A stretch of DNA of 52,119 nucleotides from Neolentinus lepideus HHB14362 ss-1. Lineage: Eukaryota > Basidiomycota > Agaricomycetes > Gloeophyllales > Gloeophyllaceae. Below, piece after piece: positions 37,542-48,364 of this stretch (the stretch's first letter is position 1; every line of letters starts with the position of its first letter). Location: NCBI GenBank assembly GCA_001632425.1, contig KV425644.1:8095-60213 (forward strand), written 5' to 3'. The translations under genes were made by a program, and so were the position numbers. Under the pieces are notes generated by a model. It had not been told where the DNA came from. It did no database searches and worked only from the letters and a program-made list of their open reading frames with translations.

Positions 37542-40500
37542 ATGAACAGGCCTGCAGTACCCCCGCTCGACGGGTCGCTCCGTGTGTACCCCGGCTTCGC
37601 CGACTTCCACCACACCCACAACCCCCGCCGCACCTGCATCCAGTTCGCGCGCGAGGACACCGGGGAGATCGTCCGTGTCACCTATGCAGAGTTCGCGAGA
37701 GCGTCGCATCGCATCGCGCGCGCGCTGCGCGCCGATGGCAGTCTGAAGACCGGGGAGGTCGTCGCGCTCATCGCGCTATGCGATACGCCGATGTACATGG
37801 CGCTCCTGGTCGGGATGACCAGAGCAGGATTGGTTGTAAGTAGCCGGATTCATGTTCGTATCAGAGTATCTGAGACTCTCGATATAGCCATTCCCTATAT
37901 CACCGCGGAACTCAGCCCCCGCCATCCACCATATGCTCTCAAAGACGGGTTGCCACCGCCTGCTCACGACTAAAGCGTTCCTGAAGCCCTTCTTGGACAG
38001 CTGCGAGGCCGAGTTCGCAGCCAAAGGCTATGGTCTCGAGATCACCGAGATCCCTGCGTTCACAGATGTGTTCCCGCTGCTGGGGAAAGAGACGTCTGAC
38101 GATCCTTTTGAGCCATTTGAACTCAAAGACTGGAATCCGGGCTTTGACGATCCTGCACTGTACCTCCACTCGTCTGGGTCCACGGGCTTCCCGAAGCCGA
38201 TCACGCAGACGCATCGGACCGTCCTGCACTGGTGCTCTATGCGTAGGTGATTCGTACTCGAACTTACTTAACACTAAATTTCGCTCCCACCGCCAGCATG
38301 CACGACCGGGGCCCTCTACCACCCGCGGGAGCTAGTCTGGGGCTCAATGATGACGCCGACGTTCCACACATTCGGACTGTACATGCAGATGTACGCGAGC
38401 TTTGTCACCGCGTCCGCGACTGCGGTGTTCGAGCCAAAGTACCCGGGCCCGCCGGTGATGCCCACACCGGAGAACACGCTCGAGGCGCTGAAGAAGAGCG
38501 GGGCGAATACGGCGATTGCGGTGCCGTCCTTCTTTGAGGTACGTGGAAGGACGATGGGGCTCGGGACTGTTAGCTTACGAATGCTGGACAGGTTTGGGCG
38601 CATTCGCCTGAGGCGATCGACTTCCTCGCTAGCATGGAGATATGTGTCAGTCATGTTGAATCCTGAGTCTGTCTTGATTGCCCTTTAAGATTACTTCTTA
38701 TTATTTAGAGTTTCGCTGGAGGCCCGCTCTCAACCAAGGCAGGCGACGCACTAGTGGCACGCGGCGTCAAGCTCAACACGACGTATGGCGGAACCGAGTT
38801 CGGCGCGCCCTCGGATATGTACGACATCATTCCTGAATGTAAAGCGCCTGGGATCATACACAAATCTGTGAAAGACTGGGCTTTTATGCGAATGTGCGAC
38901 CGGTTGCAGACGCGGTGGATCGATCAAGGGGATGGGACGTATGAGCTGCACATGTTAGTGAGTGTGATCTGGGGCTGAGAACAGGATAGGCAGGGCTGAT
39001 GGACGTGGATAGACGAATGAGAAGCATCAGCTGTCGGTGGAGAATTTACCGGACACGAAGGGGTATGCTACATCTGATCTATGGGAGCCGCATCCGACTA
39101 TCGCGGGGCTTTGGAGACTGTGAGTCAATGATGGAGGGAAACAATTGGTGGCTGATCAATGTGTGTTCAGGGTCGGTCGAACAGACGATGTACTCGTTCT
39201 CGCTTCCGGTAAGACTGTCTATCGGTTGATCATGTTTGCTATGGACTAAGAAATCCATGAAGGCGAGAAGACAGTGCCTCCTCCAATGGAAGGCCATATC
39301 TTGCACAACCCCTTGGTCCAAGGGACCTTGATGTTTGGTCGCGGTCACGACCAAGTTGGTGTACTCATCGAGCCTACATCAGCGCACGCTATCGACCCGA
39401 AGAGCGAGAAGGCTGTCATCGAATTTCGGAACAGGATTTGGTAGGTAGCTGTACTCTGGCGCGCTACGCAAATAATTGATACTAACGGAATGGGGCAGGC
39501 CGACCGTCGAAGAAGCCAACAAGAATGCACCGGCGTTTAGCAGGATATTCAAAGAGATGATATTGATCACGGATCCTGCAAAGCCTATGGCGAGAGCCGC
39601 GAAGGGTACGGTCCAGCGGAAAATGACCCTTGCTTTGTATGCCGAAGAAATCGATGCACTGTAAGCGATATGTGGTCATACTTCGGCTAATGCTGACCTT
39701 CCATTCGAAAGCTACGACACGGTTAATTCGAGCATGTATGTGGAAGGCGCCACTCCACCGGCAGCCTGGACACGATTCGCCCTTGTCGAATGGCTCTCGA
39801 AACGGGCCGGGGAGATCAACAGCGGTCGGAAGCTCGACGCCACTGACGACTTATTCGACAAGGGCTTTGACAGGTAAAATCAGGATCGACTTCTTTTCTG
39901 TCATGCATCCTGATGCTGTCCAACAGTCTAAGCGCGACATTCCTGCGCAACCGAATAATCGGCGCACTCCGCACGTCCACTGACCCGAACGCGAAGAAGG
40001 CGCTGGAAGGCGTTACGCAGAATATTGTATACACGAACCCGACCATCGAACAGTTGGCCGGTGCTGTGGCTTCCCTTCTTAGGCCAGGTGCCAACGGCGC
40101 CGCCGCTACTTCGCCGGCCAGCGCCATCGAGGCCATGGTGCGCAAGTACTCCGTAGATTTCCCGAAACCGCAAGATACGATAGCGCCGCCGAAGGGCGAG
40201 AATGTGATCCTTCTGACTGGGTCCACGGGAAGTCTGGGGTCGTATATTCTGGCTGCCTTGTTAGCGGAGAAGGGTGTGAAGACGGTGTATGCGTTCAATA
40301 GGCCATCAGAGACGAGCTCTGCTTTGGACAGACAGAAGGCGGCGTTTGTTAACAAGGGATTGCCTCTAGATTTGTTGTCGTCTGAGAGGCTGGTCCTCAT
40401 TGAGGGCGACGCGGGTAAGCCGAAGTTTGATTTGGGAGAGGAGTTATACGACAAGGTTTGTCGGGACGTTTGAGAGTCACTGCTGATTATTCATAGTCAA

Positions 40501-41570
40501 TTCACCGGATAGATTCACAACTCGGTGACACACGTTATCCACAATGCGTGGAGAGTCGACTTCAATCTTGCTTTACCATCCTTCGAGACGCATATCCGCG
40601 CGACGCGAGGCCTGATTGATTTTGCGCTGACATCGAAGTACGGACCTCAAGTCAAGCTCCTGTTTACATCTTCGATCACCGTTGCACAGTCATGGGACAC
40701 ATCCAAAGGATTGTTCCCAGAAGAGATCCTGCCGGTCCCAGAGCCTGCCGTCGGTGGTGGCTATGGCGAAGGGAAGTATGTAGTGGAAAGAGTGTGTTAT
40801 TTTACATCTCAGCGGAGACACTGCGCTGACCAACGGTGGACTTATTGGTAGGTTTTGAGCGCTGCCGCTTCGGAAACTGGTCTACAGAGCACGTCACTGC
40901 GTATCGGCCAGATCTGCGGCGGACTGCCCGATGGCGCTTGGGCTACCACGGACTGGGTGCCAATCCTCGTGAAGTCCAGTATAGCTTTGGATTGTTTGCC
41001 AGACTCGCAAGGGGTAATACAGAGTTTTTGTGTTCTCTGGCGTTCGCTGAACTTGTTTCGTAGTCTGTTTCCTGGCTACCTATGCAAGCCGTGGCAAAGA
41101 CCATCCTAGACGTTGGTCTAGCAGGTGAAAAGCACCATCTTGTTGTAAATGTAGTGCACCCTACGCCCGTGAAGTGGACAAACATCATGACTGCAATCAG
41201 AAAGTCCTTGGACAAGTCCCTCGAGTCGCTTCCTCTCGTGCCGTTTGGCGAGTGGGTGAAGAAGTTGGAAGAGCGGGCTACTAACGCTACGACCGAAGAA
41301 CTAGAGCGGGTGGTAAGCATTCATCTAGCAAGACTCTTTTTGACGAAATTGTGTCACTGAATATCCCTCATTCAGCCTGCTATCAGACTCTTGGAATTCT
41401 TCCGGAAGCTGGCAGGTGCGAAAAATTCCAGTGGTGAGGCTGGTGGCATCGCAACATTTGCCACCGAGACAGCTCAGGCGGATAGTCCCACGCTGAGACA
41501 ACTACAAAGTCTGGACGAGCGTGACGCGGAGCTGTGGGTGAAGTACTGGAGGTCAAAGGCCTTCATTTGA
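37542..41570 (+). CDS. Adenylate-forming reductase (A-T-R, NRPS-like)
   Basis: Three-domain enzyme that activates a carboxylic or amino acid with ATP, tethers it to a phosphopantetheine arm and releases it by NADPH reduction; substrate unknown. Fifteen exons join in frame, from 37542-37835 through 41376-41570, giving 1084 residues, normal for the family. The A domain spans about residues 20-550, with LHSSGSTGFPK, TYGGTEFGAPS and GRTDDVLVLASGEKT. The T domain carries Ser614 in DKGFDSLSA, its codon split by an intron. The R domain has the nucleotide motif TGSTGSLGSY (about 711-720) and catalytic YGEGK (Tyr874, Lys878). The C-terminus is ELWVKYWRSKAFI. There is no condensation domain, so it is not a peptide synthetase. 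All key residues are present. Dephospho-CoA kinase follows 310 bp downstream on the same strand. Confidence 0.94.
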
Positions 41571-41880
41571 GTGCAGAGAATTGATGTGGTTCCATTGTAT
41601 TTGTACGACGCGCACGGTGTATAAATATCTGGTTCTTGCGGGTTTCTCTCCTTGTATTGCGGCTGTAGATATGCTTCCGTGTCCAAGCCACAACAACGGC
41701 ACAGCTCTCGTTGAGTTGCTGTAGCCCTTTGAAATATATTGTGGCGTCAATAGATGAGACTGTACTTGTGCACTCACTGGGCTCCTGTGGCAATTTCCCA
41801 GGTTGCGGGCCGTGCGGTGGCGCGCCGACCTCTACTCCGGATCCGCGTCTAACAACTTGCCCTGAAAGTGCACTACCGTC
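41571..41880. other. Spacer between reductase and dephospho-CoA kinase
   Basis: 310 bases between two plus-strand genes, holding the 3' UTR of one and promoter of the next. No other element was recognised. Confidence 0.5.
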
Positions 41881-42707
41881 ATGCTCGGTACTTGCGTCGT
41901 CGTGTCTGACATACGAAAGCTCTAACATGCAGCAGTCGTAGGCCTGACTGGCGGAATCGCCACGGGCAAGTCCACCGTCTCGACCTTGTTCAAGTCGTAC
42001 AACATCCCGGTCGTCGACGCGGACGTGTTAGCGCGCCAGGTGGTACTCCCTGGGACACGCGCCTATAGGCAAATCGTAGCGTACTTTGGACGGGATATTC
42101 TGCAAGAAGATGGGACTCTGGATAGACCAAAGCTAGGCTCTATTGTGTTCAATAACCAAGTGAAGAGGAAGAAGTTAAATTCCATCGTTCACCCGGCGGT
42201 GCGGCGGGCTATGTTTTGGGCGATTGTGAAGTGTTGGCTTAAGGGAGAGAAAATGTGCGTCGTAGACGTGCCGCTGCTAATAGAGTCTGGGATACACAAG
42301 TGGGTGGGTAAGGTCGTCGTGGTATACTGGTGCGTCTGACCCGTGGCTGCCGTTCGCCGACCGCATTCACTTTCCGATCCAGCTCTGCAGAGATCCAGCT
42401 GCGGCGGCTCATGAAGCGGGACAGCTTCAGCCGGGAGGCGGCGATGTCGCGCCTCAACGCCCAGCTCCCGATTACGGAGAAACTCGAGTACGCGGACCAA
42501 GTGATCGACAACTCGGGTACTGTCCAGGAGCTCGAGCAGCAGGTCTCCGCTTTCATAAAGCGCTTGCGTAACGAAGTGAGTTGGACGTGGCGTCTGGAGT
42601 GGCTAGTCCCACCGCTCGGGATCCTCTCAGGACTTTGGACGTTGCTGTGGAGGATGGTTAAGCGGAATCGGAGAGCTGCACGGACGCAGAGGACAAGGAC
42701 TTCTTAA
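41881..42707 (+). CDS. CAB5: Dephospho-CoA kinase
   Basis: Last enzyme of CoA synthesis: phosphorylates the 3'-hydroxyl of dephospho-CoA using ATP. Three exons join in frame: 41881-41887 (7 nt), 41936-42329 and 42383-42707, giving 241 residues. The first intron must be removed to form MLVVGLTGGIATGKSTVS, whose P-loop is GGIATGKS (about 8-15). Other family marks are VVDADVLARQVV, FGRDILQEDGTLDR, LGSIVFN, HPAVRRAM, VVDVPLLIESG and QLRRLMKRD. It continues with AAMSRLNAQLPITEKLEYADQ and VIDNSG. The C-terminus has a hydrophobic stretch (WLVPPLGILSGLWTLLW) followed by Arg/Lys, suggesting a membrane tail as in eukaryotic homologues. Intact. Confidence 0.94.
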
Positions 42708-43517
42708 GTAGGTTTGTCGATTGTATGAGTTGGTTTTCTGCGGATATTGGCATTTCTCTCTACCGTGTACCACACCTCCGGAAGCGCATTTGTGCAGGGC
42801 GTATAGAAGCCTTCTTTCGGAGAGGATTTCTGGAATGAGGCTCATTCTGTCATCCGTATGGCTGGATTGGCGATATACGGCGAGGATTATCAAGCCATTT
42901 ATCGTTCTGAGTACTACACGGTGCGTAACTTCGGGTTCCTTGACAAAATCAAATTAATAAGAAATTAACAGTCCAGTCGGTCCCTGGTCATCGCTGTATC
43001 TACAGCAACTGTGTGGCCTCTGAGTCAAACGAGTCGTCGCTTATCATCATATATGAATTGAATTGATGCACATCCTAGATAACAAGAATCATATCCTGAA
43101 GGGACAAACGGTCCTCAGGCTTTAAAAATAGGGTTGAAGTCGTATCTTCTTTTAAAAACACTTCCTGGACCAGGAGTGTCGGATGGCACATACGCCGGAG
43201 CAAGTTGACCGACTAGTAATGTATTCAAGTCTAATGCCCGCGCACTGGCACGTTTGATACCAAAATCCATCTCGAGTCCTCGGTGCTTGCAGCAGACAGA
43301 AAATTCCAGACATCCATATGCCCGCTACCAGCTGACGTGTACATAATCAGATATCCGTGACTCGCCCTCCGCCAAATCTGTTTGTCGGCGCACTCCCTTG
43401 CAACTGGGGCTATGACACGTAAAATCCACAGTGCCTCGCCTTGCATCAGAGCGGGGATGCGGAGATATGCCAGTAGCACTACGAGAACAACTGACAATGC
43501 GCTCAACTCAGTAAATG
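42708..43517. other. Spacer between convergent genes
   Basis: About 810 bases between dephospho-CoA kinase (plus) and a FunK1 pseudogene (minus). AT-rich, with short open frames only. No gene, RNA or repeat was recognised. Confidence 0.5.
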
Positions 43518-46094
43518 TCACGGATAGCGAACACGATACAAACGGACATACAAACCGCCACCCCTACAGACGATTGATATTTTGACTTTGCCCTCAGGGT
43601 TTACTGCATGGAACAGTCTCCATGGTGAAGTGAAATGTGGTAGAGGTTGGAGCATTGGGAACGGCAAGTGGAGGACTGCGGTGATAGACGACCTCAAAGG
43701 TTCTTGGGCTTTTTTGCCCTCTCTCGATCTTCGAGCGAGCGTCCCCTCAGAAGGCCTCTCTGTGCGCTTGCTGCCGCTAGAAGAAAATCGAGCATCGGTT
43801 CCCTTCAGGTCGCATGTTAAACTTGGTTGGTCAGCTTTCTCTTGCTGATCAGATCTAGGATCCCTTTCGTCTTGGTGGACCGTCACAGCGAATACAGGAG
43901 TTGCATGGTTCGATTCGACCAGAATATTAGCCTTCCCCGTGCGCACATCATCTTCTTGTCGTGTAATGGCACCATCCACTATGCTGAGCACTTCTGTGAA
44001 ATGCTTGCGCCCTTCTTCATCGAGCTCTGACCGCGATCATGAGGTCGATACTAGGTGCAACTACAGATTTTGAGACTCACGGGAGCGGCTGGGGGTGGAA
44101 CTTTGTTGGCCCGAGTCCTCCGTCGCGTATTCGAGCATCTCTCTATCCTCTTCACTTTGTCGTTGCGCTTTTAGTCTTTTGTTCCTGGGCAGAGACGTGT
44201 CGTGGAAGAACTTCCCCAACTTCAAGAGCATACGGAAGATTTGCCGACCCATTCCTCGTGCCTCGTAGAGATACTCATCGGGGTCATTCAAGTAATTCTT
44301 CTTGGTGGAGACTGCTTGAATCGATCACGCAGAGCTCCAGTTCATCATTGACTCCGGTACACCTGGCTGCGGCTCACCGGGACTTTTGCTCGTACAGGCA
44401 ATCCAAGTGTATGCCCAGAAACTCGACTCAAGGTCGTCTAGATAATCATGGAAGCCCAGTCCGTCGAGGACTTTGATCGACTGGAAAGCCCGAGTGCCCT
44501 GCTTAGAATATCAGCAGCTGATGTCATCTCCTTCGACGTTACTCACAGTTCGCAGGTCCGTCGTCACCATTTTATTGGTCCGTTTAGCCATGTCGAAGTC
44601 GATTAGGAAACCGCGCTGTCTAGATTTTGCATCGGTATCTCGATCGGAGAGCATATATTGCTCGGGCTGACATCACACCGAGCTTGTATAATTCATATTG
44701 ACCTAGTTGGGCATAGTGAGTGATGCTCACCGGCAGAACGAGAAGCAGTACCTACTGTAATATCACGAAACGCTCTCAATGATTGTAATGCTGAAGGTGC
44801 CTGTTCCAGTGGAGGCCCAAATAGGGCTGGAAGGTCCAGTAGTAAATACGGACAGGAATGTCTTTCATGGTGTTAAACGCATGCATACGGATACCATGGC
44901 GAAGTGACGAAAGACTCTCCAACTCCTTATGGGCTATAATGGACCCTATGCCTGGGACAGGCTTGTTCTCCTCTTCCTTGACCTTTTCTTCCTGCCTGTT
45001 CTTCTTACACCTCTCGTTTTCGGCCTTGATGTCTTCTAGGAATCGCCATTCCGCTTCTCGATCGCGGGTCCACCATGAGAGTTTGAGCACAAGCTTGCTC
45101 GCATCATCATCTTGAAGAATCCAACAAGTTGTCCCTCGACCGCGTATGGTGTGTCTGCGGAATAGTTTATAAGGATCGTGGATCACGTATGCCTTCGGTT
45201 CGATCAGGTCGGGCTTGAAGTATTGTAGAGAACCGTACCAGTAAAGACATGTCTCGAAACCGAGCTCCTTCTCATCCGTGGTCGATAGTCCAAGAATAAT
45301 CTTGATGAACGTGGCTGGTTTGGCATGGATATCGACCCAGACTGAGAACAAGACTCCCGCACGGTCGAACTGGAAAAGTTGAATGCGCTGTTCGGTCAAC
45401 AAGGCACCGTAAACGAGGATACGATTCCGCTGCTGCACGAGACATTCGTGGACATAGACTGCAAGCTGCCAACGATGGCGCTGCCAGTTTGAAATGGCTT
45501 CGCGCTTGACTTCAATGGGTGCGGCCATATGGGTATATCTCGGTGGTCTTGGGATGACCTGTTCCTTCGAAAAGGAGGGACCATATCTCATAAGTGCAAT
45601 GCCGGGCTTCGACTTCAGTGCTGTCGCGTAGGCCTTATGCACGTGAGGCATATCTGTACTGTGCGTGGCAACTGCTTCACGGCTGTCACGTCGGAAACAC
45701 ACCAATATTGCATTTACGTGTTTGATGACTAGTGGGCCATACATAGAATTGCCCTCTAACTCTGGACGGATAGGCACCTCCTTCCACCTTGACTCTCCTC
45801 TGTATCATAGCCCTCATACCGATTAATGAAGGCGTCGATACTGGAGTCAGATGGCATGTCCGGGATGTCATTGCTGCTTATGAAGGCGTCGACGAACCGT
45901 TTCCCTCCAAAAGTCAATGCATCATACAACTCCGCACGGAGTGCCGTCTCTAAGGCATGAACAGTCTCGTAGTTATTGGCGTCGCAGGTAAAGCCATGCG
46001 GAGTGTCGAGAATGTCGTCTGACTCAGAGCTACTGGAAGTGGTGGGCGCGACGTTAGCGTTCAAGTTGCTTGATACCGCGGCGGTACTTTGCAT
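43518..46094 (-). pseudogene. FunK1 kinase pseudogene A
   Basis: Decayed FunK1 paralogue. The N-terminal exon starts MQSTAAVSSNLNANV and reaches INRYEGYDTEES. A 1-base loss near 45790 shifts the frame before WKEVPIRPELEGNS. The long middle part (45777-44776) keeps the family core, including IRGRGTTCWIL and LVLKLSWW. A 1-base loss follows FQPY near 44820 before FGPPLEQ. The catalytic loop near 44672 has lost about 10 bases: it reads LGV then DVSPSNI, so His-Arg of HRD is missing. A further 1-base loss lies near 44650. DFDMAKRTNK, GTRAFQSIKVLDG and DDLESSFW are still visible. Another shift near 44335 precedes ALRDSIQAVS. The C-terminal part at 43991 onward (VLSIVDGAITR) ends with a Lys/Arg-rich tail; the exact end is uncertain. 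It cannot encode an active kinase. Confidence 0.85.
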
Positions 46095-46436
46095 GACGAG
46101 TGACCTGGATACTGACTCTAGTATGGACGATTCATCAAACTAGACGCTAGGATTCATGTCCGCAGTTGTATCAAGAAAAATAGTATCTTGGGCAAGGTCG
46201 ACAGGCCCTAAGGTCTCAGATCAGTTAGCCTTCGGCGTAGCCAGTGTCGCTGGGATCTAACCGGGGACGCCACAATCCTGGGAAGCCGGGAAGCTTGCCG
46301 CTCTTCTGGCTACGTACCTCTTTGATAAACTGGATTTATACTGTTGAGAAGCCTGGAGAGGTTGAGACAGAATATAATTATGCAGAGAGCCTAAGGTGAG
46401 TGGTTTACAAGTACAATTCCATGGCGCAAAATTAAA
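46095..46436. other. Spacer upstream of FunK1 pseudogene A
   Basis: About 340 bases between the SDR gene and the FunK1 pseudogene, both on the minus strand. No gene is seen. Confidence 0.5.
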
Positions 46437-47356
46437 TCAGTATGTGATAAACGCCGTCGAACCCTTCCAATGGTCCCAATCCTTCAGAATACCCTCGACG
46501 ATGAAATATGCCACATCCCTCCGTGAAATGGTGTAAGCTCCAGAGATGATCTGAGTTGACGTCCTGACTTTCCCTCCTTCCTCCGCTCGGCATGCACCGT
46601 CTGTGAACATCGCAGGCCTCACAACAACGATGCTGTCTTTCAGCTCCCCTTCTGCTGGTAGGCCTTGTGTTGTAACCCAGGAGGGATCAAGAACCGTCTC
46701 CAGCGGCTCAGGATCGACCCAGTCACGGCCGGCGCAATAAGCTAACACGCGCTCTGCTCCCAGCTTGTCTTTGTGTGGGCCGTCTAGGAGGTAGCCGTAC
46801 ACCGGCTTCATGGCCAGCGGCAATGCTTTGTGTGAAGCTTTATCGACGCCGTTGGAAGTGATAGCGACTATCTTGGGTTTGATGGAAGAAGGAATTGTGG
46901 TGATCGCATTCAAGATTGTTTGGGTGCATAAGTTAGCGGGAGTGATGAAGAAACCCTTGGTCAATGAGAAGGATGGTGTCCCACCTGCGTGATAGATGAT
47001 AGGTCAGTGAATTATTTGTCTTGGTGCGATGATCGGCGTACCGAGTGTGAATAGGAGGACATCCACCGGCCCATCTTCGATCGCAGACTGCCATGTACGG
47101 TTCACATCCTCCCGATTCAGGGCGTCGCCTTTGACAAGTCTGGCTTTGCCTGAAGAGACGTAGCTCTTCATTTTCTCGTTATTATCAAAGACCGACGGAG
47201 ATCTCATGAGAAAGATAACTGTAGCACCCTGGTCTGTTACCCATGGATGCGGTTAGTGCAAGAGACCCAGGACTTGACCTTCCGTGACAAACCTAAAAGG
47301 CGGGTAGCCGCATAATACCCAATGTTTTTCGAAGCTCCTATAGCAAGCACCTTCAT
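46437..47356 (-). CDS. Atypical short-chain dehydrogenase (NAD(P)-binding)
   Basis: Rossmann-fold protein of the extended/atypical SDR or NmrA-like type; reaction unknown. Three exons join in frame: 47356-47293, 47233-47042 and 46984-46437, giving 267 residues. The nucleotide-binding start is MKVLAIGASKNIGYYAATRLLDQGATVIFLMR, with a GASKNIG glycine motif. It is followed by KARLVKGDALNREDVNRTW and VDVLLFTLGGGTPSF (second and fourth strands). Then come IVAITSNGVDKASH and VYGYLLDGPHKDKLGAERVL, where a Tyr and Lys could be catalytic but spacing is not the classical YxxxK. The final part is SIVVVRPAMFTDG, ISRRDVAYFIVEGIL. Intact. An exon relic of a paralogue lies at 51.9-52.0 kb. A strong TATA match sits upstream. 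Confidence 0.88.
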
Positions 47357-48364
47357 GTTCGTAATACCGATGTGATTGTCGAGGGTGGATTGTCGAGTCT
47401 GCAGATTTCCTGACTTTGAATCCGTCCAGCCAAGGCCCTTATATATCAATGTCCCTAAGGCTCCGCAGTGCTAAAACATACGTGTCACTCTAAGCGGGAC
47501 AGTCGACTGTGCTGTGGTCACTTTGGCGCGTTCCCTCGGCAGTCTGTACATGTGATGACAGCCCCAAGCTGTGCTCCGCAGCGGCTGCGTATGGCTATGA
47601 GCCATAGTCTTCCGAATTTCCAATAGGTAAGACTCTGAAGTCTCTTCTCACGCCTATCGTCACCGCGGTAAACTGACTGGGAGAGTCTTAACATTGTTAG
47701 CAAGCTACATTGATTATGATCACGCCCACATCGTTTGGCGTACGCTGAGATTACCCTGGGCATATCGAGCTACTGGCTCAGCGGGCAAAGTTCCGGTGAT
47801 TGCTGGATCGAAATATGAATTGTATGCTTCAGGCTCAATATCTGCATCTACAGGTAGAAGGCATGCTGGAACAGGCTCAGGCTCCTAGAAACAACCGTCA
47901 TATCTCGTTCCTTTGCCTCAGTTATGCCTCAGTGAGTGAACAATAGATGGGTCCATATTGATACTGTAGCCACAATATTTGAGCAAATGCTGGCGGTGGC
48001 GGTCACGGTTTCAGCCATGCTTCAGGCTAGCGAACAGGAACGGGAGAGGAATGTAGACATCTCGCTCGTTCCTGTGCTGACAGATCTTAAGCGCATCGTC
48101 TTGCACATTTACATCGCCGTTTCCCGCGCAGATTAGTAGTTCGAAGTACTGATTGTATCATTGTAAGCTGGAACGTGGCACGTAACAGTCGAGCGTGACA
48201 GCGACACACTACACGTGATCGTGGTGCGTGTCGCGACTTATAATCACAAGTTAGCGTCGCGTGTCCTGCGGCGCCCAGAGTCAAGCCCAACTCAAGGTAA
48301 GCCAAGACTTTTAGACGCCTATCGCGTCTTTGCTTTCTCATCACGATGCTCACTATGTCCGACC
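47357..48364. other. Divergent promoter region of SDR and FunK1 pseudogene B
   Basis: About 1 kb between the SDR start (minus) and the FunK1 pseudogene B start (plus). Apart from the TATA element at 47438-47445, nothing was recognised. Confidence 0.5.
47438..47445 (-). promoter_or_regulatory. Candidate TATA box of the SDR gene
   Basis: On the minus strand this reads TATATAAG followed by GGC, 82-89 bases upstream of the SDR start codon. This is the same sequence and nearly the same spacing as the candidate TATA box of the MFS transporter. Confidence 0.5.
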
